Of a DNA stretch of 37,707 nucleotides, positions 1 to 8,601 are shown one piece after another. A program made the position numbers and the translations under genes. The stretch's first letter is position 1. Every line of letters starts with the position of its first letter. Source of the DNA: Mesostigma viride (Eukaryota; Streptophyta; Mesostigmatophyceae; Mesostigmatales; Mesostigmataceae); assembly GCA_009746045.1 (NCBI GenBank), contig RPFO01000186.1, positions 1-37,707 of the forward strand, read 5' to 3'. The notes beneath the pieces are model-generated. The model was not told the origin of the DNA and did not search any database. It worked only from the letters and a program-made list of their open reading frames with translations.

Positions 1-1624
1 ATCCTACCGGTCTAAGCTATCTACAAGCTATCTACATGGCTGGGAAGGCCCACACTAAATCACTAATCGAAAATTACTTGGGAAATGTTGTCTCGGGCTG
101 AAGGACATGTGCGCCCCTCAATTGCGGAGTTAAATTGGATGTATAATTGAATGAAATACATTATTACATTCCATGCATCGATGCTCGAGTCATCGCGATA
201 TCTGAATATCTTACATAATTACAGACCCATCAATTGGAAGATCAGAAAGCTCCAGTGCATCTGCTCTACGACCGGACGTCTCAATCGTACGTAGTGCTTT
301 CGAGTTATAATTACCCTCAATATATGTCTGGAAAATCCACGTGCAGGCAGTGTCAAATGCATGGTATATGAACTAGTTATGTACATGTCAAGATGATGAC
401 AGTCAAGCGAGGCCATACATGTTGACGGACAAGTGAGCCTGTAGACCTACGTCGATCCCCAGTTCCTCGATGTCGTGCGCAGCCCCGATATCATCAGATT
501 TCCAATCCCCAACGGCCGTCGGCTCCGCAAAATCCACGTTCGCGATTAAACAGTGCAACCGCGCGGGCCGTTCTAACTTGTAATCCACCTATATAGTGGG
601 CTCCGTCTCGTCAGCGTGCGTTCGCATCAACAGGACAGCCACGGGTGTCGCGACGTCTCGGACGCTGTGCACTACACGCATCATCTCGGTCATCGCAGCC
701 GTCGAGCACGTCACAAGCATCAATTATTCTCTGGACGAATTCTCGTGACCGTGTTGATATTAATGTCTGCCAACTTGACGACTGTGAACAGCAGCCTCAC
801 GCACGTCCGGTCCATCCGACTCCGTCAGGCGGTGTTGCGAATGGCGTCCTGCGTGCAAAAACCAGTACATGAAAAACGAGGACAAAAATGTTAGCCCGTT
901 ACGCAGATTTGTCTGTAATTCCGCTTACAGCAGTATTAACCACCCGTTACGCGGATTTCGGGCAAGTGGGTATCCTCCTACATTACATGTATCCAATTAT
1001 GGACGGGAGATTTAAAATGGGAAACAAGTATCAGCGAACCCAGAATCAAGGTATCCACGCAACGGTTTTGAATAAACGGCTATGTACATATAGACACAAT
1101 GAACTGAACAAAACTATAGTAGCTCACTCGTCGTTCACTTGTTAGTCGTAACGGAGGCAGTCAGTCAGTCAGTTTGCAAGTTCAGTTGGCAAGTACGGAA
1201 ACACACCGTTAAACGGACCACCAACCGCGTGTGTACGTCACTCTAATGTAATGTATATAATCAAGAATAACAGGGGACGGTTAACGTATCCTTTACGCAG
1301 CTTTTTCGTTCAGGGCATGTTGAAATAACAACAGTGGGGTCAGTGGTTCGAACCCTCCAAGTGCCGAATTTTTTACGAACCAGCGCATTCACAAACCTTG
1401 CACTGGGGACGCGGTGGACGTGTACCATTACCCCGGCCTAATTCTAGCATTGTACACAAGCGGCGGTGGCTAGCAGTAAAGAAGGGCATCCTAGTCATAA
1501 CGCTGGGCAAGTTTGAAAGCACCAACGGCCGTTGAGTGGGAAAAAAAAAGAGCAGGAGAAGAGCACGTCGACGTTTCAACAGCAAGACAAAAATATTGAA
1601 CCCCGAGTACCAATGAAAATGCTT

Positions 1625-1686
1625 TCATGCATGTCCACCCCGACGAGGCACAAATTCATGCATGCCCACCCCGACGAGGCACAAAT
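1625..1686. repeat. 31-bp direct tandem duplication (2 copies)
   Basis: Two adjacent 31-bp units, 1625-1655 and 1656-1686, each begin TCATGCATG and end GGCACAAAT. They differ at about one base (T or C after CATGCATG). No function is evident. Confidence 0.85.
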
Positions 1687-1731
1687 TAATGAACGACAGA
1701 TTTCTCACCCCCCCCCCGGCACATGGCACAA

Positions 1732-1808
1732 GTGCCATCGCACGCACACACATTGTAGACAAGGTTATGAGAGTTTCGAGAGTCCAACGGCCGTTGGCTC
1801 GGAGAAAT
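1732..1808. repeat. Diverged 75-77 bp repeat, copy 1, with perfect palindrome
   Basis: It starts GTGCCATC, then ACGCACACAC, then TAGACAAGGTTAT, then the 14-bp perfect palindrome CCAACGGCCGTTGG (1784-1797), and ends GAGAAAT. The same order recurs at 2001-2075. The central part differs by small indels, so this is an older duplication. Confidence 0.75.
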
Positions 1809-2000
1809 TGACAGTACACCCGTGAAGACATTAAAATTATCACTTGGTTGTGGTTGTCTTATGTGTGTGCCTTGTCATTTCCCAAGGTCAAAAGCCGTCA
1901 ACTTCTGCACCTCTTGTCCCTCCCACCCGTACGCACTAAGCATGCCCACCTTACACTACCACATGTGGCTCTTGAGAAAACTCCCCCCGACGATGCACAT

Positions 2001-2075
2001 GTGCCATCTCACGCACACACCTTTAGACAAGGTTATCATTTTTTCGGAGTCCAACGGCCGTTGGCTCCGAGAAAT
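2001..2075. repeat. Diverged 75-77 bp repeat, copy 2, with perfect palindrome
   Basis: This is the second copy of the repeat at 1732-1808, with the palindrome CCAACGGCCGTTGG at 2051-2064. Partial forms of the palindrome also occur at 1522-1534 and 509-520. Confidence 0.75.
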
Positions 2076-2523
2076 GCTGTTACAACGCAAAATTACAATG
2101 GTGACATCCACGAGCTAGTGGTACGCCGAACAAGTGCTTGTATGACATATGGCGACTGCCCGTGAGGAAAAGTCCACCACCACACACGGAGAGTTTTTTG
2201 AGTCCAACGCACGAACAGACGTAATGCACACCAAGTGACCAAGTGGCAAGATAAAAACACCCTTGCCAATCTCTACCCACAAAAACTTAGCCCCGAAATC
2301 CGTAGCTTTTAAGTAATTGATTTGTACATTGTAGATGACAATGCAGCGATCACATGTATTCTGGAACCAACACGTTTTTACCTTGTCCAAGTTATCCATG
2401 GCTAGAAAGTTGTTGTAAATACACGATGTGGCCACACACGCCATAGATGAAAATCATAACCAGCTCACGCACATGATCATGGAAGGGGACTATCTATTGA
2501 TCTCAAAATAGAAAGCTCAAGAC

Positions 2524-2579
2524 ACCCTACACCCTACACCCTACACCCTACACCATACATCCTACAACCTACACCCTTA
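2524..2579. repeat. Telomere-like heptamer run (ACCCTAC)n
   Basis: There are eight consecutive 7-bp units in register. The first four are perfect ACCCTAC, followed by ACCATAC, ATCCTAC, AACCTAC and ACCCTTA. On the other strand this reads TGTAGGG, one base from the plant/algal telomere repeat TTTAGGG. The following CCACCCTTAGC looks like further decay. It may be a degenerate interstitial telomeric repeat or an unrelated microsatellite; the run is too short to decide. Confidence 0.6.
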
Positions 2580-2613
2580 ACTCTCCACCCTTAGCTTACG
2601 TGACCTATTTTTC

Positions 2614-2682
2614 GGAGAAATGTCCGAGTGGAATGCTATGTATGGGGTAACTTTCCCAAGGGTTCGAATCCCTCTTTCTCCA
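2614..2682 (+). pseudogene. tRNA-like sequence (Ser/Leu-type), anticodon arm missing
   Basis: A perfect 7-bp acceptor pairing, GGAGAAA (2614-2620) with TTTCTCC (2675-2681), is followed by a discriminator-like A. The box-A-like TGTCCGAGTGG (2621-2631) is one base from the TGGCCGAGTGG typical of type II tRNA-Ser/Leu. The box B GGTTCGAATCC (2661-2671) is perfect. The T arm pairs at 4 of 5 positions around loop TTCGAAT. A hairpin TGGGG/TCCCA directly before the T arm resembles a type II variable arm. There is no anticodon stem-loop, and the total of 69 nt is too short for a type II tRNA. TTTT at 2689-2692 could terminate Pol III. It is most likely a tRNA pseudogene or the head of a tRNA-derived SINE; an organellar tRNA-Ser origin is possible. 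Confidence 0.55.
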
Positions 2683-2779
2683 TTAGAGTTTTGTTTAGCT
2701 TCTATTCTCGTCTACACATAATTCACACGAAGTACGTTTGCAAATACTTTATTACTATTTTGTTACTAATATTATAATT

Positions 2780-2930
2780 GTTGTGTGTGTGTGTTGTTCA
2801 CATGTGCGTGTGTGTGTTGTGTGTGGTGTGTGTTGTGCGTGTGCGTGTGCGTGTGCGTGTGCGTGTGCATGTGCGTGTGTGTGTATATAATTTTTTGTTG
2901 TGTGTGTGTGTGTTGTGTGTTGTACGTGCA
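2780..2930. repeat. TG / GTGCGT simple repeat at the array border
   Basis: Runs of TG and of alternating GTGTGC/GTGCGT occur here, interrupted by TATATAATTTTTTG around 2883-2897. The stretch runs directly into the first minisatellite unit near 2928 and shares its TGTGTGTG core, so the minisatellite may have grown out of this microsatellite. Confidence 0.8.
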
Positions 2931-5702
2931 AGGTGTATGTACATGTGTGTGCAGCCGGCCCTTGCGTGCGCGGTGTGTGAACGTTTCTGTGCAGCCGCCC
3001 CTTGCGTGCGCGGTGTATGTACGTGTGTGTGCATGCCGGCCCTTGCGTGCATGGTGTGTGTACGTGTGTGTGCAGCCGCCCCTTGCGTGCGCGGTGGATG
3101 TACATGTGTGGGCAGTTGCCCCTATCGTGCGCGGTGTATGTACATGTGTTTGCACTTGCCCATTGCGTGCATGGTGTGTGTACGTGTGTGTGCAGCCGCC
3201 CCTTGCGTGCGCGGTGTATGTACGTGTGTGTGCATGCCGGCCCTTGCGTGCATGGTGTGTGTACGTGGGTGTGCAGCCGCCCCTTGCGTGCGCGAGTATG
3301 TACATGTGAGTGCAGCCGACCCTTGCGTGCGCGGTGGATGTACATGTGTGGGCAGTTGCCCCTTGCGTGCGCGGTGTATGTACACATGTGTGTAGCCGCC
3401 CCTTGCGTGCATGGTGTATGTACATGTGTGTGCAGTCGACCCGTGCGTGCGCAGTGGATGTACGTGTGTGGGTAGCCGTCCCTTGCGTGCGCGGTGGATC
3501 TACGTGCGCGGTGTATGTACATGTGTGTGCAGCCGCCCCTTGCGTGCATGGTGTGTGTACATGTGAGTGCAGCCGGCCCTTGCGTGCGCGGTGTATGTAC
3601 GTGTGAGTGCAGTCGCTCCTTGCGTGCATGGTGTATGTACATGTGAGTGCAGCCGGCCCCTTGCGTGCGCGGTGGATGTACATGTGTGTGCAGCCGTCCC
3701 TTGCGTGCATGGTGTATGTACATGTGAGTGCAGCCGGCCCCTTGCGTGCGCGGTGGATGTACATGTGTGTGCAGCCGCCCCTTGCGTGCGCGGTGTGTGT
3801 ACGTGTGTGTGCAGTTGCCCCTTGCGTGCGCGGTGGATGTACGTGTGTGTGCAGTCGCTCCTTGCGTGCGCGGTGTATGTACGTGTGTGTGCAGCCGGCC
3901 CTTGCGTGCATGGTGTATGTACATGTGTGTGCAGTCGCCCCGTGCGTGCGCAGTGGATGTACGTGTGTGGGTAGCCGTCCCTTGCGTGCGCGGTGGATCT
4001 ACGTGCGCGGTGTGTGTACGTGTGTGTGCAGCCGCCCCTTGCGTGCATGGTGTGTGTACATGTGTGTGCAGCCGCCCCTTGCGTGCATGGTGTGTGTACG
4101 TGCATGTGTGTGCAGCCGGCCCTTGCGTGCATGGTGTGTGTACGTGTGTGTGCAGCCGGCCCTTGCGTGCGCGGTGTATGTACGTTTGTGTGCAGCCGTC
4201 CCTTCCGTGCATGGTTAGTGTACATGTGTGTGCAGCCGCCCCTTGCGTGCATGGTGTATGTACATGTGAGTGCAGCCGGCCCTTGCGTACGCGGTGTATG
4301 TACGTGTGTGTGCACTCGCCCCTTGCGTGCGCGGTGGATGTACGTGTGTGCGCACTCGCCCCTTGCGTGCATGGTGTATGTACACGTGAGTGCAGCCGGC
4401 CCTTGCGTGCGCGGTGTGTGTAAGTGTGCGTGCAGTCGCTCCTTGCGTGCATGGTGTAAGTACGTGTGTGTGCAGCCGCCCCTTGAGTGCGCGGTGTGTG
4501 TAAGTGTGCCTGCAGTCGCTCCTTGCGTGCATGGTGTGTGTACATGTGTGTGCAGCCGCCCCTTCCGTGCATGGTGTGTGTACGTGTGTGTGCAGCTGGC
4601 CCTTGCGTGCGCGGTGTATGTACGTTTGTGTGCAGCCGTCCCTTCCGTGCATGGTTAGTGTACATGTTTGTGCAGCCGCCCCTTGCGTGCATGGTGTATG
4701 TACATGTGAGTGCAGCCGGCCCTTGCGTACGCGGTGTATGTACGTGTGTGTGCACTCGCCCCTTGCGTGCGCGGTGGATGTACGTGTGTGCGCACTCGCC
4801 CCTTGCGTGCATGGTGTATGTACACGTGAGTGCAGCCGGCCCTTGCGTGCGCGGTGTGTGTAAGTGTGCGTGCAGTCGCTCCTTGCGTGCATGGTGTGTG
4901 TACGTGTGTGTGCAGCCGCCCCTTGCGTGCGCGGTGGATGTACGTGTGTGTGCAGCCGCCCCTTGCGTGCGCGGTGGATGTACGTGTGTGTGCACTCGCC
5001 CCTTGCGTGCGCGGTGGATGTACGTGTGTGTGCACTCGCCCCTTGCGTGCGCGGTGGATGTACGTGTGTGCAGGCGTCCCTTGCGTGCGTGGTGTATGTA
5101 CATGTGAGTGCCGTCGCCCCAAGCGTGCATGGTGTGTGTACGTGTGTGTGCAGTTGCCCCTTGCGTGCATGGTGTGTGTACGTGTGTGTGCAGCCGCCCC
5201 TTGCGTGCGCGGTGTATGTACGTGTGTGTGCAGTCGCTCCTTGCGTGCATGGTGTGTGTACGGGTGTGTGCATGCCGGCCCTTGCGTGCATGGTGTGTGT
5301 ACGTGTGTGTGCATGCCGGCCCTTGCGTGCATGGTGTGTGTACGTGGGTGTGCAGCCGCCCCTTGCGTGCATGGTGTGTGTACGGGTGTGTGCATGCCGG
5401 CCCTTGCGTGCATGGTGTGTGTACGTGTGTGTGCAGCCGCCCCTTGCGTGCGCGGTGGATGTACGTGTGTGTGCAGCCGCCCCTTGCGTGCATGGTGTAT
5501 GTACACGTGTGTGCAGCCGCCCCTTGCGTGCATGGTGTATGTACATGTGAGTGCAGCCGGCCCCTTGCGTGCGCGGTGGATGTACATGTGTGTGCAGCCG
5601 CCCCTTGCGTGCGCGGTGTGTGTACGTGTGTGTGCAGTTGCCCCTTGCGTGCGCGGTGGATGTACGTGTGTGTGCAGCCGCCCCTTGCGTGCGCGGTGTA
5701 TG
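2928..5702. repeat. 40-bp minisatellite, block 1
   Basis: This is a tandem array with a 40-bp period, about 69 units. The core contains GTACGTGTGTGTGCAG, then a variable 8-10 bp C-rich part, then TTGCGTGCGCGG, then GTGTATG. Recurrent variants are GCGCGG or GCATGG; GTGTATG, GTGTGTG or GTGGATG; TACATG or TACGTG; GTGTGTGCAG or GTGAGTGCAG; and CAGCCGCCCC, CAGTCGCTCC, CAGTTGCCCC, CACTCGCCCC, CAGGCGTCCC or CATGCCGGCCC. Most units are 40 bp; those with CAGCCGGCCCC or CATGCCGGCCC are 41 bp. Truncated units occur at the GGATCTACGTGCGCGG junctions (for example 3497-3513). The block ends at the TE1 target site. Long open frames here on both strands are not treated as genes. Confidence 0.95.
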
Positions 5703-6264
5703 TGTCAGAATGTAAGACAGGTGGCAGGCTTAAAGATCGAATAATGCTTTACTGATTTTATATATTGACTTTGAGTCGGCGTACAAACGGGTAGCCATGA
5801 CAATTGCAGGGGCAACATTAAGTGGAAAAACACACTGTCGCAGTATCCGTCGATCTGGAAATAATCTACGGTATAAGTTAAAGTGCATCCAGCCGCCACA
5901 CACAAGTGGGTGGCTTACACCAACACTAAAATGATGCGTCAGATCACTAGTATGCAAGTACAAGGACATTGCGCCTCCAGGGCAGCACTTAGTGAACATA
6001 GGGTCGGCGCGTAGCGCGGAGCCAGGCAAATTTTGTCAGACGGCTACAGTACCACTGGCTACAGTACCACTGGTTACAGTACCACTGGTTACAGTACCAC
6101 TGGTTACAGTACCACTAGGGTACGGATGTCAGCTAGCTAATATATTTAGCTAACTAATATATTTAGTAGAATGTAGAAGAAAGTAGTCATATAAGTTCCG
6201 GTATACCCGAAACTAGCACACTCAATAAAAAAAACTGTCAGGCATATTGGGGCATATCCTGACA
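5703..6264 (-). repeat. TE1 3' LTR
   Basis: 562 bp, identical to 8040-8601. It has TG/CA ends, a TATA-like stretch at 5754-5766 read on the minus strand, and a 5 x 15-bp internal repeat at 6044-6118. It follows the polypurine tract on the minus strand. Confidence 0.93.
6044..6118. repeat. 5 x 15-bp tandem repeat in the TE1 LTR (3' copy)
   Basis: Five consecutive 15-mers of the form YTACAGTACCACTGG; the last ends CTAG. The same array is at 8381-8455 in the other LTR. Its position in the U3-side part of the LTR would suit a repeated transcription-factor site, which is an inference. Confidence 0.85.
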
Positions 6265-6272
6265 CCCCCCTT
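6265..6272 (-). other. TE1 polypurine tract
   Basis: On the minus strand this reads AAGGGGGG, directly abutting the 3' LTR start TGTCAG. A second purine run (AGGGGGGAA on the minus strand) lies about 25 bp upstream at 6289-6298. This is the expected place for plus-strand DNA priming in an LTR retrotransposon. Confidence 0.8.
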
Positions 6273-6403
6273 GCATACAATGTGCCTGTTCCCCCCTTGC
6301 TCAGAGAAACCTATAGCTAGTGAGGGTATAGCCGGGTACACTCCCATGGCACCCCCCTTACACGGCTATCTGGTTGGAGCTGAGAGGAGACTTGATGACT
6401 GTA

Positions 6404-6561
6404 GCCCCCAGGTGTCCCTGGGAGTGCGCCACAGTGGCTGTCGCTTGGAGAATGCTGGTGACCCTAGAAAAAACTTGGTTGTGGCTGCTGTTGCTGGTAA
6501 AATGCTGGGACCCTGGAAAGACATCCGGTGGCCCCCAGGTGTCCCTGGGAGTGCGCCACAG
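6404..6561. repeat. 31-bp direct repeat pair in the TE1 3' internal region
   Basis: A 31-bp segment beginning GCCCCCAGGTGTCC and ending GCGCCACAG occurs at 6404-6434 and again at 6531-6561. It lies between the gag stop and the polypurine tract, about 565 bp in which I recognise no coding domain. It may be a scar of the deletion that removed pol, but this is not shown. Confidence 0.7.
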
Positions 6562-6831
6562 GAGAAAAGAACACAGGTTGACTGGTTGATGCTGGTACTG
6601 CAGTACTGGTCGCTGCTGGCTGCTGGCATGAAGACCTGCACCTGGCACGTCTGGCAGGGTGGGTGACTAGCCGCTAGCAATGCAGGAGGGCCAGAGGACG
6701 GGTTGGGGGGGCTGGCTGCTGTCGCCTGCTGCAGTGCAGGTTGAAAAGCTCCAGGGCCCACGTCTGGTGCTAGCTGGGCCCAGCTGGCTGCTACCCCTTG
6801 TGCCCTGTCCCGGGGGAGCTGGATAAGGCGT

Positions 6832-7725
6832 TTAGAAGCAGAAACCGGGGGGGAGGTCGTGGGCCTCGTGGGAGGGCGCCGGTGGGGTGTCGGTGGTGTG
6901 GTGGGCGGCGGGCCCGCCGGTGTTGCCGCGAGTGTTCCGTAGGTGAGGATACTTCCACCAGCAGGTGGGCTCCTGATGAGAGGTGCGACCGCAGTGGGTG
7001 CAGCTGGGCCGCTGGGTCCCGCCATTGTGACCGCCACGCCCCCTGCCACGGCCGGTGCCACGGCCACCGCGTCCAGAGTGGGAGGTATGATACACCCCGG
7101 TGGCCTCCGCGGAATCTTTGTTACCGTGCACAAGGTCCCAGGCCTTAAGAAGTGCCGCCTTAGTTTCCTGTAGGGTGATACCGTCCCCAAGGTTCAATTG
7201 GGCAAGGGACGGAAGCAACTCCTCGGTCACGCCGGCGAGCAGATTCTCGGCCAGATCCTCGGGTGCCATTTTGGCGCCGGTGGCAATCAGGTCGTTATAA
7301 GTTAATTCCCCGTCGGTTATATATTGCCGCATTGTAACGCCGGGTTCCAGCTTCATTCGATTTAGCTTGCGGCGTAGTGCTCGCCGGTTGCTCATCTGCA
7401 GCTTGAGATGCTCATATTCTTCACAGATGCGATGATATGCCACGCTGCCAGTTTTCTGAGTAACACTGTTTGCCACTTTGAGTGCCGGTCCAACGAGGCA
7501 CTGACAAAGGGCCGCAAAAAGAATCAGGTCGCGTTCCTCATTGACCTCGGTGCCAAGCAGGACAGACAGCATCCCGAATGCTGTCACTACGGCCAGAAAA
7601 GGAATCTTGGTGTTATCCCACTTTACTGGGTCGAGGCCGTCGAACTGTGTAATATTTTTGCAGGCCTGTAGAATGTTGAGATCTTTTGTCGCTTTCGTAG
7701 CTGCTGCTGTCGCGGCTGCGGACAT
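6832..7725 (-). CDS. Gag polyprotein of a Copia-type LTR retrotransposon (TE1)
   Basis: A 297-residue structural protein expected to form the virus-like particle and bind element RNA. Residues 1-15 are Ala/Thr-rich. Residues about 20-200 are largely helical and resemble the DUF4219/UBN2 class of Copia Gag: an N-terminal part with WDNTK, then repeated Leu-rich helices including a YEHLKLQ-like helix and PEDLAENLLAGV. An RGG-type basic stretch lies at 217-232 (GRGTGRGRGRGG). A zinc knuckle C-X2-C-X4-H-X4-C uses C242, C245, H250 and C255. The ORF then ends after a Pro/His-rich tail, with no protease or pol domain following in any frame. The ATG is about 315 bp downstream of the 5' LTR, normal for an LTR element leader. 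Overlapping open frames at 6366-7190 and 7623-8012 are shadows. The reading frame is intact. Confidence 0.85.
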   Translation of the reverse strand: MSAAATAAATKATKDLNILQACKNITQFDGLDPVKWDNTKIPFLAVVTAFGMLSVLLGTEVNEERDLILFAALCQCLVGPALKVANSVTQKTGSVAYHRICEEYEHLKLQMSNRRALRRKLNRMKLEPGVTMRQYITDGELTYNDLIATGAKMAPEDLAENLLAGVTEELLPSLAQLNLGDGITLQETKAALLKAWDLVHGNKDSAEATGVYHTSHSGRGGRGTGRGRGRGGHNGGTQRPSCTHCGRTSHQEPTCWWKYPHLRNTRGNTGGPAAHHTTDTPPAPSHEAHDLPPGFCF

Positions 7726-8020
7726 GATTGTCTCGGCAAGGTTAAAATCTGGTCACAACCGAGTCTCGGCAAGGTGAAAATCTGGAGACAGCCGAGAAAG
7801 CCGGAGACGCTCAATCCGTAATGGTAAAGATTAAGACTAATATGCGACGATGGTTTAGAACAGCAAATACGAGGTAGAGACGATCGTCTAAATACTGGAG
7901 TTCTTGAATTTCGATACAGGGAAGCCCGTCTAGGATATGCACGACTGGCATAAAGTGCCGACGTCGGATTCAGGGAGTCAATTTGCCCGATAAATCGGAC
8001 CAGTTTCAGCAATTTAGTAG

Positions 8021-8039
8021 GCCACCCCGCTCGATACCA
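8021..8039 (-). other. TE1 primer-binding site (initiator tRNA-Met-like)
   Basis: Immediately inside the 5' LTR the minus strand reads TGGTATCGAGCGGGGTGG. The first TGGTATC equals the start of the plant-type initiator tRNA-Met site TGGTATCAGAGC, and TGGTATCGAGC differs from it by one missing base. This is consistent with priming by an initiator tRNA-Met whose 3' end is slightly different, but the host tRNA is not in the window. Confidence 0.7.
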
Positions 8040-8090
8040 TGTCAGAATGTAAGACAGGTGGCAGGCTTAAAGATCGAATAATGCTTTACT

Positions 8091-8103
8091 GATTTTATAT
8101 ATT
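8091..8103 (-). promoter_or_regulatory. Putative TATA box of TE1
   Basis: The minus strand reads AATATATAAAATC here, the best TATA match in the LTR. It lies upstream of the leader and gag with no other promoter candidate between. The position is plausible; the start site is not known. Confidence 0.45.
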
Positions 8104-8380
8104 GACTTTGAGTCGGCGTACAAACGGGTAGCCATGACAATTGCAGGGGCAACATTAAGTGGAAAAACACACTGTCGCAGTATCCGTCGATCTGGAAATA
8201 ATCTACGGTATAAGTTAAAGTGCATCCAGCCGCCACACACAAGTGGGTGGCTTACACCAACACTAAAATGATGCGTCAGATCACTAGTATGCAAGTACAA
8301 GGACATTGCGCCTCCAGGGCAGCACTTAGTGAACATAGGGTCGGCGCGTAGCGCGGAGCCAGGCAAATTTTGTCAGACGG

Positions 8381-8455
8381 CTACAGTACCACTGGCTACA
8401 GTACCACTGGTTACAGTACCACTGGTTACAGTACCACTGGTTACAGTACCACTAG
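8381..8455. repeat. 5 x 15-bp tandem repeat in the TE1 LTR (5' copy)
   Basis: Same five 15-mers as at 6044-6118. In element orientation they lie about 146-220 bp into the LTR, upstream of the TATA-like site, where enhancer repeats are often found. Confidence 0.85.
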
Positions 8456-8601
8456 GGTACGGATGTCAGCTAGCTAATATATTTAGCTAACTAATATATT
8501 TAGTAGAATGTAGAAGAAAGTAGTCATATAAGTTCCGGTATACCCGAAACTAGCACACTCAATAAAAAAAACTGTCAGGCATATTGGGGCATATCCTGAC
8601 A

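Larger units (their letters stand above)
1..2520. other. Left flank without recognisable gene
   Basis: I see no convincing gene in this stretch. The longest reading frames are about 60-110 codons, overlap on both strands, and show no domain I recognise. Base composition is more balanced and AT-richer than the array to the right. It holds short direct repeats (1625-1686; 1732-1808 with 2001-2075), a C run at 1707-1717, a CAGT microrepeat near 1157-1170, and four occurrences of a palindromic CCAACGGCCGTTGG-type motif. A box-B-like GGTTCGAACCC near 1344 has no matching acceptor stem. It is best described as intergenic or subtelomeric-type flank. Confidence 0.6.
5703..8601 (-). mobile_element. 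TE1: non-autonomous Copia-type LTR retrotransposon with gag only
   Basis: The element is 2899 bp, flanked by a perfect 5-bp target duplication GTATG (5698-5702 and 8602-8606). Two 562-bp LTRs (5703-6264 and 8040-8601) read identical base for base and have TG...CA termini within the inverted ends TGTCAG/CTGACA. It is oriented on the minus strand: 5' LTR on the right, then a primer-binding site, a gag ORF, a polypurine tract and the 3' LTR. The 1775-bp internal region has no protease, integrase or reverse transcriptase, so mobilisation would need enzymes from elsewhere. This matches the organisation called TR-GAG in plants. Identical LTRs imply a recent insertion or recent LTR homogenisation. 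The paralogous uninterrupted target is at 15458-15462 with matching flanks on both sides. Confidence 0.93.
8040..8601 (-). repeat. TE1 5' LTR
   Basis: 562 bp, identical to the 3' LTR. The minus-strand TATA-like stretch at 8091-8103 (ATATATAAAATC type) lies about 50-60 bp before the LTR's inner edge and would drive the gag transcript, giving a short R/U5. The outermost 29 nt (8573-8601) form an imperfect inverted repeat. Confidence 0.93.

Noticed and set aside
1340-1365. tRNA gene suggested by GGTTCGAACCC
   Set aside because: The stem around the loop does not extend beyond two pairs, and no acceptor stem or box A lies at the right distance.
2755-5493. Minus-strand 912-codon frame in block 1 and similar long frames in blocks 2-5, on both strands
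   Set aside because: The 40-bp unit has no stop triplets in most phases, 40 is not a multiple of 3, and several frames are open at the same place. The translations are periodic low-complexity strings with no domain. I treat them as repeat artefacts.
6366-7190. 274-codon Pro/Ala-rich minus-strand frame overlapping gag
   Set aside because: It overlaps the well-supported gag in another phase, is rich in Pro, Ala and Thr as expected of a shifted GC-rich frame, and has no recognisable protease or pol motif.
7623-8012. 129-codon minus-strand frame in the TE1 leader
   Set aside because: It overlaps the gag start in another frame and covers the leader next to the primer site; no domain is seen.
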